From Clostridium sp. Marseille-Q2269 (lineage in GTDB: Bacteria; Bacillota; Clostridia; Clostridiales; Clostridiaceae), in assembly GCF_943736985.1 (NCBI RefSeq), contig NZ_CALSFS010000005.1, positions 186,001-250,000 of the forward strand: DNA of 64,000 nucleotides, written 5' to 3'. A model generated the notes under the pieces. That model ran no database searches. It was not told the DNA's origin and saw nothing but the letters and a program-made list of their open reading frames with translations. The position numbers and the translations under genes were made by a program. Positions 33,290 to 41,847 of this stretch are shown here, one piece after another. How positions within the stretch are numbered: the stretch's first letter is position 1; every line of letters begins with the position of its first letter.

Positions 33290-33985
33290 TTATAAAAGTA
33301 ACTTTCTTAATTCCTCAATTTTGTCATTACTCAATGGCTTTACATTTTTAAGTTTATAATTTATGCCCATACTTTCATATTTATTTACACCTAATGTATG
33401 ATAGGGTAACAATTCAATCTTTTCTACATTATTAAAGGTATTTGTATAATCTTTAAATTTATATATGTGTTCTATGGTATCATTTATTCCTGGAACGACT
33501 ACATGTCTTAGCCATAGTTTTTTATTAAGTTTATTTACTATAGATCTAAACTTATTAAATTCTTCCATGTTCTTACCACATATATCAAAATATTTTTTCT
33601 CATCTATATGCTTAATATCTAATATAACTAAATCCACATACTTAAGTATCTCTTCATAATTTCCTATTCCTACTCCTGATGTATCTAGTGCTATGTGAAT
33701 ACCTTCACTTTTAGATTTTTTTAAAACTTCCAAAAGAAAATCTGGCTGCATTAAAGGCTCTCCACCTGAGCATGTTATTCCTCCTGTTTGCTTAAAATAT
33801 GGCTTATATCTAGATACTTTTTTTATAACTTCATCACTACTGATCTCTATTCCACCATTAAGTCTCCATGTATCTGGATTATGACAATAAACACATCTTA
33901 ACTGACATCCTTGAAAAAATATTATTACTCTAATACCTGGACCATCTACAAGCCCCATAGTTTCTATTGAATGAATTTTACCCAT
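33290..33985 (-). CDS. pflA: Pyruvate formate-lyase activating enzyme
   Basis: 231 residues from ATG 33985 (AAGGAGAT upstream); a frame start at 34018 is rejected. 'GFQ'-like start 'IETMGLVDGPGIRVIIFFQGCQLRCVYCHNPDTW' holds the radical-SAM CxxxCxxC set Cys27, Cys31, Cys34; 'GGITCSGGEPLMQ' is the SAM-binding GGE motif. The enzyme makes the glycyl radical on PflB by abstracting hydrogen with a 5'-deoxyadenosyl radical. It follows pflB by 178 bases in the same operon. Confidence 0.95.
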   Translation of the reverse strand: MGKIHSIETMGLVDGPGIRVIIFFQGCQLRCVYCHNPDTWRLNGGIEISSDEVIKKVSRYKPYFKQTGGITCSGGEPLMQPDFLLEVLKKSKSEGIHIALDTSGVGIGNYEEILKYVDLVILDIKHIDEKKYFDICGKNMEEFNKFRSIVNKLNKKLWLRHVVVPGINDTIEHIYKFKDYTNTFNNVEKIELLPYHTLGVNKYESMGINYKLKNVKPLSNDKIEELRKLLL

Positions 33986-34163
33986 ATATATAATCTCCTT
34001 ATTAAGTAATTCTAACACTCAAATAGAAAACATATATTCCCATGTGAGTATTAGAAAAACTTATACAATTATCTAAAAATTTTTATATCTAATATAAAAA
34101 TTCTATATAACTTAAGCTAGCACTTCATAATATATAACCTAAAACTTGTTATATAAAAATGAC

Positions 34164-36392
34164 TTACATATCTTTATGGAAAGTTCTACTTATAACCTCT
34201 AATTGTTGTGCTTTTGTTAATCTATTAAAATGAACTGCATAACCTGATACTCTTATAGTAAGTGACGGATATTTTTCTGGATTCTCCATTGCATCCATCA
34301 ATAACTCTCTATTTAATACATTAACATTTAAATGATGAGCATCTTGTACAAAATATCCATCTAATATAGACACTAAATTATTTGTTCTTTCTTCTTCACT
34401 CTTACCTAATGCATCTGGAACTATAGAAAATGTATTTGATACTCCATCTTCACAAACATTTTTATAAGGTATTTTAGCTACAGAGTTTAATGATGCTAAA
34501 GCTCCATTTTTGTCTCTTCCATGCATAGGATTAGCTCCTGGAGCAAATGCTTCTCCAGCTTTTCTTCCATCAGGTGTAGAACCTGTCTTCTTACCATATA
34601 CCACATTAGAAGTTATTGTTAAAACTGAAAGAGTATGTTTTGCATCTCTATAAGTTTTATTCTTCTTTAATTCATTAATAAATTTATCTACTATCTCTAT
34701 TGCTATTTCATCAACCCTATCATCATCATTACCGTACTTAGGGAATTCGCCTTCTATTTCAAAATCCACAGTAATGCCATTTTCTTTTACTGGCTTAACT
34801 TTTGCATATTTTATAGCACTTAAAGAATCAGCTGCAACAGATAATCCAGCTACACCAAAAGCCATAAGTCTTTCTACTTCTGTATCATGAAGTGCCATAA
34901 GTCCAGCTTCATATGCATATTTATCGTGCATATAATGTATTATATTCATGGTATTTACATATAATTCTGCTATATATTCTAACACTTTGAAATAGCTTTT
35001 CTTAACTTTTTCATAATCCAATATATCATCTTCTATAGGATCTATGTTATCTATTACTCTAATATTTTTCTTTTCATCCACGCCACCATTTATAGAGTAT
35101 AATAAAGCCTTTGCTAAGTTGCATCTAGCACCAAAGAATTGCATTTGTTTTCCTAACGCCATAGCAGATACACAACAAGCTATACCATAGTCATCTCCGT
35201 ATATATCTCTCATTACATCATCATTCTCATATTGGATAGCATCTGTTTTTATAGACATTTCTGCGCAGAACTTTTTAAAATTATCAGGTAAATTTTGTGA
35301 CCATAATACAGTCATATTAGGTTCTGGAGCTGGTCCTAAATTATTTAAAGTATTTAAAAATCTATAAGATGTTTTAGTAACTAAAGTTTCACCATTTAAT
35401 CCCATGCCTCCTATGGATTCTGTAACCCAGTTAGGATCACCTGCAAAAAGATCATTATATTCTGGAGTTCTCAGATGTCTTACCAGTCTTAGTTTTATAA
35501 CAAACTGATCTATAATTTCTTGTGCTTTTTCTTCTGTTAATATTCCAGCCTTTAAATCTTTCTCTATATATACATCTATAAATGTACTTACTCTACCTAG
35601 TGACATAGCAGCACCATTGTTTTCTTTAACTCCTGCTAAATATCCAAAATATAAAAATTGTACCGCTTCTTCTGCATTTTTAGCTGGATTACTTATATCT
35701 ATTCCATATTTCAATGCCATTTCTTTTATAGATTTTAAGGCTTTTATTTGTTCATTTATTTCTTCTCTTTTTCTTATAGTTGTTTCATTCATTTCTCCCT
35801 TAACGGATTTTAAATCTTCTTGTTTATGTTCTATTAAATAATCTACTCCATATAGTGATATTCTTCTATAATCACCTATTATTCTTCCTCTTCCATACGC
35901 ATCTGGAAGACCTGTTAATAACCCTGCACTTCTAGCTTTTCTCGTTTCTTCAGTGTATGCATCAAATACTCCATCATTATGGGTTTTTCTATATTTAGTA
36001 AATATATTTTCTATGTCTGGTTTTAAGTTATAACCATAAGCTTCTAGAGATTGTTTTACCATTCTTATTCCACCAAATGGATTTATAATTCTCTTTAATG
36101 GTTTATCTGTTTGAAGACCCACTATACTTTCATTTTCTCTATCTATATATCCTGCCTCAAAAGCATTTATAGATGAGATGTTATCTAGATCTACATCTAA
36201 TATGCCCTTCTTTATCTCCTCCGCTATAAGTACCTCACATTGCTCCCAAAGAGTTTTAGTTTTTTTAGTAGGACCTTTTAAAAAACTCTTATCTCCATAA
36301 TAAGAACTATAATTTTTTTGTATAAAATCTCTTATGTCTATATTATCTTGCCATGAACCTTTATTAAAATCTTGCCATGAATCGAAAACCAT
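34164..36392 (-). CDS. pflB: Formate C-acetyltransferase (pyruvate formate-lyase)
   Basis: 742 residues from ATG 36392 (AGGAGG upstream; a start at 36464 is rejected), [15 protein letters not shown]. The active-site pair is in '[16 protein letters not shown]' and the glycyl-radical loop is '[10 protein letters not shown]' near the C-terminus, so the enzyme is complete. It converts pyruvate and CoA to acetyl-CoA and formate. In clostridia the formate chiefly feeds formyl-tetrahydrofolate for purine synthesis, in line with the ZTP riboswitch upstream. Two promoters precede it. Confidence 0.97.
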   Translation of the reverse strand: MVFDSWQDFNKGSWQDNIDIRDFIQKNYSSYYGDKSFLKGPTKKTKTLWEQCEVLIAEEIKKGILDVDLDNISSINAFEAGYIDRENESIVGLQTDKPLKRIINPFGGIRMVKQSLEAYGYNLKPDIENIFTKYRKTHNDGVFDAYTEETRKARSAGLLTGLPDAYGRGRIIGDYRRISLYGVDYLIEHKQEDLKSVKGEMNETTIRKREEINEQIKALKSIKEMALKYGIDISNPAKNAEEAVQFLYFGYLAGVKENNGAAMSLGRVSTFIDVYIEKDLKAGILTEEKAQEIIDQFVIKLRLVRHLRTPEYNDLFAGDPNWVTESIGGMGLNGETLVTKTSYRFLNTLNNLGPAPEPNMTVLWSQNLPDNFKKFCAEMSIKTDAIQYENDDVMRDIYGDDYGIACCVSAMALGKQMQFFGARCNLAKALLYSINGGVDEKKNIRVIDNIDPIEDDILDYEKVKKSYFKVLEYIAELYVNTMNIIHYMHDKYAYEAGLMALHDTEVERLMAFGVAGLSVAADSLSAIKYAKVKPVKENGITVDFEIEGEFPKYGNDDDRVDEIAIEIVDKFINELKKNKTYRDAKHTLSVLTITSNVVYGKKTGSTPDGRKAGEAFAPGANPMHGRDKNGALASLNSVAKIPYKNVCEDGVSNTFSIVPDALGKSEEERTNNLVSILDGYFVQDAHHLNVNVLNRELLMDAMENPEKYPSLTIRVSGYAVHFNRLTKAQQLEVISRTFHKDM

Positions 36393-36533
36393 AATAATCC
36401 TCCTAAAATTTAATATATTTAAAGATCTCTTAAAGCTTGTACTAATAAGAGTTCTAAATCTCAAGTTTACAAATCAACCTACTGTAGTTAGTGCACTTAC
36501 ATCAGTTTTATGATTTTTATTAGTTTTGTTTTT

Positions 36534-36562
36534 ATTTTATATTATATGAAAATCTTTGTCAA
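36534..36562 (-). promoter_or_regulatory. Second pflB promoter, downstream of the riboswitch
   Basis: TTGACA and TAAAAT with 17-bp spacing on the - strand, 140 bp before the pflB start and after the riboswitch terminator. Transcripts from here would escape riboswitch control. An AGTGCACT palindrome lies just downstream (about 36490-36497). Confidence 0.6.
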
Positions 36563-36658
36563 TTGCAAATCTTTATCTGTTATCTTTAAAATAGCATTTA
36601 TTCTTCACCTAGTCCTTAATAAAAAATTTTTCTATGAATTATACTTGTATACAAATAC

Positions 36659-36760
36659 AAAAAACCACCTGGACTTTTTGTTGCCCAGGCGGTCGACATT
36701 CTAACTTATATCTGCAAATCATACTCCCTGTGGTTAACTCCACCTCCGCCAGTCATATGA
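36659..36760 (-). promoter_or_regulatory. ZTP (pfl motif) riboswitch with intrinsic terminator
   Basis: Reading the - strand: GACTGGCGG, a GTGG...CCAC hairpin, ACCACAGGGAG, a variable linker, then CCGCCTGGGCAAC: the conserved blocks of the pfl/ZTP riboswitch. The last block is also the 5' arm of a 10-bp terminator stem (36683-36692 with 36665-36674) followed by T6. Ligand (ZTP/ZMP, purine intermediates that accumulate when formyl-tetrahydrofolate is short) should hold this block in the aptamer and let transcription continue into pflB. Confidence 0.93.
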
Positions 36761-36781
36761 TCTTTTATTAAATTTGATTTT

Positions 36782-36810
36782 ATTTTATACCACCACGAAC
36801 ATTATGTCAA
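36782..36810 (-). promoter_or_regulatory. Riboswitch-controlled pflB promoter
   Basis: TTGACA and TAAAAT with 17-bp spacing on the - strand; transcription would start near 36775, right before the aptamer. Confidence 0.7.
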
Positions 36811-36869
36811 TATAAAATGATTTAATTCATATTATACCATTTTATAAAATTTATTACATATCATATATT

Positions 36870-37121
36870 CTATTTATACATTTCATCTAATATTTTTTTT
36901 GCTAATTCATCATTATTTAAAACTTCATCAACTTCTATCTGTATATTTTGACTTAGTCCTTTAGCATTACCTGTGGTATATACAATCTCACCTGTAGTAT
37001 CGTCTATTTTTCTTACAACCATGGCCTTATCTCCAGGAACTATTTTAGCTTTGCCTCCTTTAGATAATTCTATAAAAAAACTATTTGTAAATTCTATCTC
37101 TTGCCCTATTTTATATTTCAT
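36870..37121 (-). CDS. Small conserved-looking protein of unknown function
   Basis: 83 residues from ATG 37121, which has AAGGAAGGA at better spacing than the ATG two codons earlier. 'KIGQEIEFTNSFFIELSKGGKAKIVPGDKAMVVRKID' suggests a small beta-barrel (SH3-like) fold, and the C-terminus 'VLNNDELAKKILDEMYK' is a helix. It sits alone between pflB and rplY. No function can be named. Confidence 0.65.
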   Translation of the reverse strand: MKYKIGQEIEFTNSFFIELSKGGKAKIVPGDKAMVVRKIDDTTGEIVYTTGNAKGLSQNIQIEVDEVLNNDELAKKILDEMYK

Positions 37122-37225
37122 AAACATTCCTTCCTTCTAAACTCTTAAAATTTTATAGTTCAAACTTATGTATTGAATAAAATATTAATAAATGTAACAA
37201 ACACTATAAATTCAATATATACTAA

Positions 37226-37254
37226 AAATAAAATTAGGTTCTCTAATTTTATTT
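37226..37254 (-). terminator. Terminator after rplY (possibly bidirectional)
   Basis: A perfect 12-bp stem (AAATAAAATTAG/CTAATTTTATTT) with a 5-base loop, rich in A and T on both sides. Confidence 0.7.
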
Positions 37255-37333
37255 ACGAAAATTAAAAGAAAATCTATATAAATCTCATAAAATAAATTAG
37301 AAAACCTAATATTTAATATAATTATGTTTTTAA

Positions 37334-37900
37334 TTATTCTTCTTCCTCAACTGTATTTTTTCCATTATAGGATACAGTCGCTAATAATTCTTCTGGATCT
37401 GTATATAATTTTATATCTCCATCCAAATTTAAATCTGATACTTTTATGTTATCTCCTGGCTTATTCTTTCCCACATTTACTACTATTATTTCTGGAAGTA
37501 TACCTACTTTTCCAGACACCTCTATATATGGTGTAAATTCTTCTAATAAAAATCCTTTATGTTCTAATTGATCTTTTCCTTCAAATTTTACAGGTATACT
37601 ATTTTTTATTACTTCATCATGTGAAACAGCTTGCATATCTATATTAAGTATTTCACCTGTTGTTGGTTCCTTTTGTATTTCTTTGATTAGTACATATTCT
37701 TTTTTATCTCCAATATTAAGCCACAATCGTGAATTAATACCAGCTTTATTTAAATATCTTAAAAGGCTAGGAACTTCAAATTTAACCTTTATGGGTTCTT
37801 TAATTTCTGCTCCGTAAATTATTCCTGGTGCAAACCCTTCTTTTCTACATTTTTTACCGGTTTCACTTCTTATTATAGCAGTCATTGAAGCACTACTCAT
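37334..37900 (-). CDS. rplY: 50S ribosomal protein L25 / general stress protein Ctc
   Basis: 188 residues, the long (CTC/TL5) form. The N-terminal domain (about 1-90) has 'GFAPGIIYGAEIKEPIKV' and 'VLIKEIQKEPTTGEILNIDMQAVS' for 5S rRNA binding; the C-terminal domain includes 'PVKFEGKDQLEHKGFLLEEF' and 'VNVGKNKPGDNIKVSDLNL', with an acidic tail. Usual members begin with a few residues before the 'R...GK..R..G..PG' block as here. It binds 5S rRNA in the central protuberance. Confidence 0.93.
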   Translation of the reverse strand: MSSASMTAIIRSETGKKCRKEGFAPGIIYGAEIKEPIKVKFEVPSLLRYLNKAGINSRLWLNIGDKKEYVLIKEIQKEPTTGEILNIDMQAVSHDEVIKNSIPVKFEGKDQLEHKGFLLEEFTPYIEVSGKVGILPEIIVVNVGKNKPGDNIKVSDLNLDGDIKLYTDPEELLATVSYNGKNTVEEEE

Positions 37901-38065
37901 ACAAAATTCCTCCTATCCCATTACAAAATAATAGTAATTATCTTTTTGTTAGATTATTATTCATTATATATAAGTATAATTTACATTTAAATTACTTCAA
38001 TAGAATCTTCCAAACATTTACTTTTTATTAATATATTAGTAACAATCTATTTATAATGTGCACAA

Positions 38066-38680
38066 TTAATCTATAATATCATTCAATTTCACTAGTACAT
38101 CTCTATAACCTTTTTTTATTATATCGTTATCTATTAATTGATCATAATTACATTCTTCTACATCTATCTCCAATATTCTTTTATACTTGCTTCCATATAT
38201 TTTTTTTAATAATATTTCATAATCCATTATTATGTTAATCCAACTGTTCTTATTGCTATAATCTATTCTTTTTACATCATAATTTATTTTGTCTATTATT
38301 CCATATAATTGATTTATATAACTTATTTCTTTTAAAGTAAATTTCTTAGTTAAAATTGATATGTCTTTATAGTAATTTTTATTTATAGATATACATACAG
38401 GGTAATATTCTTCCTTATTATATTGGATTTTGGTTATAGCTCTTATACCTTCAAAAATTGCCGTACATATATCTAATCTTACAATTTTTCCACTTTCCTT
38501 AAATTTATCTTCATAATAGATTTCATCTATTTTTTTATGTTCTTCTAATATATGCCTTTGTATTTCTTCATTTTTAATAATCGTCTTTTTATTAATACGC
38601 GAACTCCATATTCCACCTATTATAGCTCCCACTATTATTGCTGCAGCTGAAATAGCAGTTCCTATTAAAGCTTTTGGCAT
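38066..38680 (-). CDS. Membrane-anchored protein of unknown function
   Basis: 204 residues. An N-terminal membrane helix (residues 4-25, ALIGTAISAAAIIVGAIIGGIW) is followed by a mostly helical, charged soluble domain with conserved-looking 'RLDICTAIFEGIRAITKIQY' and 'YINQLYGIIDKINYDVKRID'. No motif is recognised. Stand-alone gene with AAAGGATG upstream, between rplY and the divergent perR gene. Confidence 0.65.
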   Translation of the reverse strand: MPKALIGTAISAAAIIVGAIIGGIWSSRINKKTIIKNEEIQRHILEEHKKIDEIYYEDKFKESGKIVRLDICTAIFEGIRAITKIQYNKEEYYPVCISINKNYYKDISILTKKFTLKEISYINQLYGIIDKINYDVKRIDYSNKNSWINIIMDYEILLKKIYGSKYKRILEIDVEECNYDQLIDNDIIKKGYRDVLVKLNDIID

Positions 38681-38846
38681 AACAATACATCCTTTCTGTT
38701 AAGTTCTAAATTTTTCAAATACTAATTTAATAATATATTTTCACAAAAAATATTAATATTATGTTAATAATTATGTTAAAATGTTGTTATGTCATTATTA
38801 TATAGAAAACCATTTCTTTATAATATTTATTTACGAATAATAACTT

Positions 38847-38875
38847 TTGACAAATAACCTTTTTTATTATATAAT
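38847..38875 (+). promoter_or_regulatory. Consensus promoter of the Fur-family gene
   Basis: TTGACA and TATAAT with 17-bp spacing, a perfect sigma-A promoter, 31 bp before the start codon of the regulator. AT-rich inverted steps nearby could serve autoregulation but no clear box is seen. Confidence 0.82.
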
Positions 38876-38905
38876 TAAATATATTTATAGTAAAGGATGG
38901 TGGCT

Positions 38906-39328
38906 ATGGATACAATCGCAAGTATTTTCAGAGAAAAAAATCTAAAATTAACACCTCAGCGTATAGCTGTATATAAGTATCTTAAATCTACTAAAGAACA
39001 TCCTTCAGCTGAAATTATATATAAAGCTTTGCAACCAGATTATCCTACTATGAGTTTAGCTACAGTTTATAAAGCTTTAAAAACTCTAGTAGAAGTAAAT
39101 TTAGTTAAAGAGTTAAATGTAGGTGAGGGTAATTTTAGATATGATGCAAATACTCATTCACATCCACATATACAATGTATAAACTGTGGTAAAGTGGATG
39201 ATATAGAAGAGGTGTCTTTTTCCAACTTAAATGATGAGGTAAAAAATCATACAAAATACAATGTTTTGTATAATAGGGTTTACTTTTATGGCATATGTGA
39301 ATCTTGCAACAAAGAGTCAAATTCGTAA
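38906..39328 (+). CDS. perR: Fur-family regulator, PerR-like
   Basis: 140 residues from ATG 38906 (GGTGG upstream; the ATG at 38897 lies in the ribosome binding site). 'LKLTPQRIAVYKYLKSTKEHPSAEIIYKALQPDYPTMSLATVYKALKTL' is the winged helix; 'FRYDANTHSHPHIQCINCGKVDD' gives the metal site and first CxxC, 'CESCNKE' the second. The Fur family includes Fur, Zur and PerR; the RYD segment, short C-terminus and adjacency to oxidative-stress-type host genes favour PerR. A natural target is the rubrerythrin promoter in this window. Confidence 0.82.
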   Translation: MDTIASIFREKNLKLTPQRIAVYKYLKSTKEHPSAEIIYKALQPDYPTMSLATVYKALKTLVEVNLVKELNVGEGNFRYDANTHSHPHIQCINCGKVDDIEEVSFSNLNDEVKNHTKYNVLYNRVYFYGICESCNKESNS

Positions 39329-39339
39329 AATTATTAATT

Positions 39340-39376
39340 AATAAGCACTTAAATATATATAATTTAAGTGCTTATT
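39340..39376 (+). terminator. Terminator after perR, facing the lipoprotein gene
   Basis: A 15-bp stem (AATAAGCACTTAAAT and its complement) with a 6-base loop between two converging genes; T-rich on the + side and A-rich on the other, so probably bidirectional. Confidence 0.8.
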
Positions 39377-39403
39377 ATATTTGTCGTTAAGCTTAATAAT
39401 ATG

Positions 39404-40645
39404 TTATTTAAAATTATCTTCCACAACCTTATTCCATTCTTTCCCTGTATACTCATTATTTAATATCCTATCAATAGAAGTTGATATAGTAGACTTAAGA
39501 GTATCTGGTAAATTGTATAGTACTAATATACTATTTTCATTTAAGTTACTTAATTTTTCCACAGTATTCTTATTTAGACTTGTAAGTTCTCCTGACTTTT
39601 CTTTATTGATCTTTTTATTACCTGTTACAAAACCTTTTTTTAATAATTCTTTTTGAGTTTTTTCATTAAAAGTAAAGTTCACAAAATTAGTTGCTTCCTC
39701 AGCATTTTTAGATTTTAATGGTAAACAAATTATAGAATTTACAATTACAGGTTCTGTATTATTAGCTTTACCCACATTATACAATTGTTTAATGGATTTT
39801 ATATTAGGACTTTTTATTTTATTATTATAATAACTAGTACTTATTATTATAGGAATATCTCCATTTTCAAATTTTTCTAATGTAACTTCTTTACCTTCCT
39901 CAAAGGAATTTTTATCTAAAATATTATCTTTAACCATATCATTTATAATATCAAAAGGCTCTTGCATATTTTTCAAATTTTCATATTCTTTTTTTCCTTT
40001 ATCATAAATATTTTCTAATTCCATAGAATTACTTATATTATTGGCTATAACGGAAAACATGACTAAATTTATATCTAAATCATTTGTTAACATAACAGGG
40101 ATCTTAAAAGATGAACTCTTTAATTTTTTCATAATATTTTTCACATCATTTATATCCTTAGGTTCATATATCTTTAATCTGCTTAGAGCTTCAGTATTGT
40201 ACAAAACTTCTATGGTATAAGGCATAATAGGTAATCCATAATATTTATCCTTAAATCTACCGTAGCTATTAAAAACATTATAATAATCCTTAGTAATATT
40301 ATTTTTTTCATAACTTGTTTGCATATTATCTAAAAGTCCCTTTTGAGATAACTTTATCATTTCATTTCTAGATACAAGGATTAAATCTGGTGACTTATCC
40401 TTTTTTAATTCTTCTTCCACACTACTACCCAATGCATTATTTATATTTATTTTCACATCTTCATTAGATTTTTTATATTCATCCATAATAATTTTTAATA
40501 TATCTAAAGAACCTTTGTCTTTAACATCTACATACATATTTAACTCTTTATTATTATTGTTATTTTTATTTTCTTTTTTACAAGAAACAAAATTTATTGG
40601 GAATATTAATATAAGAATTAAGCATATTATTTTTTTAAATTTCAA
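39404..40645 (-). CDS. Extracellular solute-binding lipoprotein
   Basis: About 413 residues. The start is a TTG at 40645, nine bases after GGAGG (a GTG at 40651 is an alternative; the frame extends to an ATG at 40696 without a ribosome binding site). Signal peptide KFKKIICLILILIFPINFVSC has a lipobox Cys. The mature part, 'ADVKDKGSLDILKIIMDEYKK'-like start, 'PDLILVSRNEMIKLSQKGLLDNM' and 'YGLPIMPYTIEVLYNTEAL', is a family 1 substrate-binding protein of ABC importers, often for sugars. No permease or ATPase gene is near, so it may be an orphan binding protein. Confidence 0.82.
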   Translation of the reverse strand: MKFKKIICLILILIFPINFVSCKKENKNNNNNKELNMYVDVKDKGSLDILKIIMDEYKKSNEDVKININNALGSSVEEELKKDKSPDLILVSRNEMIKLSQKGLLDNMQTSYEKNNITKDYYNVFNSYGRFKDKYYGLPIMPYTIEVLYNTEALSRLKIYEPKDINDVKNIMKKLKSSSFKIPVMLTNDLDINLVMFSVIANNISNSMELENIYDKGKKEYENLKNMQEPFDIINDMVKDNILDKNSFEEGKEVTLEKFENGDIPIIISTSYYNNKIKSPNIKSIKQLYNVGKANNTEPVIVNSIICLPLKSKNAEEATNFVNFTFNEKTQKELLKKGFVTGNKKINKEKSGELTSLNKNTVEKLSNLNENSILVLYNLPDTLKSTISTSIDRILNNEYTGKEWNKVVEDNFK

Positions 40646-40745
40646 TAACACTTCACCTCCATCGGAAGTATATTCTTTTATTTTTATTTTGTACAAATTA
40701 ATTAAATATATAATAGATTCATATAATTAATTAGAGGTGAATTAT

Positions 40746-41681
40746 ATGAAAATGAGGGTATTTTTCCTAAAAAGAAAATCTATTTATTATTTTTTACTTT
40801 TAAGTTTAATTCTAATAACTTTATTAACTACTATTAAGTACAAAAATACTTCTGCTTTTAATTTATTAACTCCTAATAAAACTATAAGAAAAGATTTAAC
40901 TGGCGATGGAAACGAAGATAGCTTAAACATTACCAGTATAGACAACAAATATTCTATAAACATAAAATCTCAAGATAAAAATTATATATTAAAAAACAAT
41001 GAAAACAAAGAATTTTTGGGAGATCATAATAAATTTTGGCCTATTAATATTAATTTTAAAGATATCTCTAGAGATAAAATTCCTGAAATATTTGTTCAAT
41101 GTTCTCAATATAAAATGCCCGCTCAGTATGTTTTTGGATGGCAAAATAATAAATTTAAACTGCTATATTCTTCTAATAACAATATTATTGGATTCATGGA
41201 TCATAATAATAACAAGACTCCAAAAATTATATCTGGAAATTTTAAAGATAATAATATGGTTTTTGATTCCTTTATATTTATGGAAGATACTCTTCAAAGA
41301 TTTGATTACAACTTTAGCAAGGATTTTATGGGCAGTAATACCATTACAGAATTTATAAATTATATCCAAGGTCTTCCCATTTCAGAAGAAAATAAACCTG
41401 AAAATATACTTATAAATAATATAAGTGGCAAAGACATATCTGTTATAGGTAATCTTGTAAAAGAAAATAACATATATTCCTTTCAAGATGCTAAATTTAA
41501 TGACATAAAAAGTGATAATGATGGACAAATTAGTGAAATAAAATGGTCTTTGAATTTTAAAGGTATTTCAAAACAAGATAATAATTCAATAAAAAATTAT
41601 AATATTGACGTGCTACTAAAATTAGTAGATAATCCCGATGATAATTATAAATTTAAAATCTATGCAATTACTCTAAATTAA
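40746..41681 (+). CDS. Membrane-anchored extracellular protein of unknown function
   Basis: 311 residues from ATG 40746 (AGAGGTG upstream; the GTG at 40737 is inside the ribosome binding site). A basic N-terminus and a membrane helix (YYFLLLSLILITLLTTI) are followed by an exported domain. 'KTIRKDLTGDGNEDSLNITSI' with DxDGxxD-like spacing recalls FG-GAP/VCBS-type repeats; 'DISRDKIPEIFVQ' is a second one. Divergently arranged with the solute-binding lipoprotein gene across a 100-bp gap. Function unknown. Confidence 0.7.
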   Translation: MKMRVFFLKRKSIYYFLLLSLILITLLTTIKYKNTSAFNLLTPNKTIRKDLTGDGNEDSLNITSIDNKYSINIKSQDKNYILKNNENKEFLGDHNKFWPININFKDISRDKIPEIFVQCSQYKMPAQYVFGWQNNKFKLLYSSNNNIIGFMDHNNNKTPKIISGNFKDNNMVFDSFIFMEDTLQRFDYNFSKDFMGSNTITEFINYIQGLPISEENKPENILINNISGKDISVIGNLVKENNIYSFQDAKFNDIKSDNDGQISEIKWSLNFKGISKQDNNSIKNYNIDVLLKLVDNPDDNYKFKIYAITLN

Positions 41682-41683
41682 AA

Positions 41684-41785
41684 ACAAAAAGGGACCGTTT
41701 TCCGGTCCCAAGGGGGATGGGGGGTTGTTGCACTAAATATATAAATATATATTTAGTGCATTAGGGAGATTATCTCGCCTAACTA
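41684..41785 (-). ncRNA. Candidate small structured RNA
   Basis: On the - strand a TATAAT (41787-41792) precedes about 100 nt with a 7-bp bulged hairpin (GGCGAGAT...ATCTCCC, 41767-41780), a perfect 15-bp hairpin (41729-41760, TGCACTAAATATATA and complement), a C-rich single strand (CCCCCCATCCCCC, 41711-41724) and a terminator (41691-41709). The C-rich segment could pair with G-rich ribosome binding sites, as in Firmicute small RNAs. No clear -35 box is seen, and the insertion sequence begins 56 bp upstream of the -10. Confidence 0.45.
41691..41709 (-). terminator. GC-rich intrinsic terminator
   Basis: A 7-bp stem GGGACCG/CGGTCCC with a 5-base loop is followed by TTTTTGTTTTT on the - strand. 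It lies downstream of the transposase and WYL genes and at the end of the candidate small RNA. Confidence 0.82.
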
Positions 41786-41847
41786 CATTATATATAATTG
41801 CCAATTTAAATAAAATTATTCAAATTTATTAAAACTTTAATTAATTA

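Noticed and set aside
36510-36704. 64-codon + strand frame
   Set aside because: It lies opposite the pflB second promoter and the riboswitch terminator, without ribosome binding site; it is not a gene.
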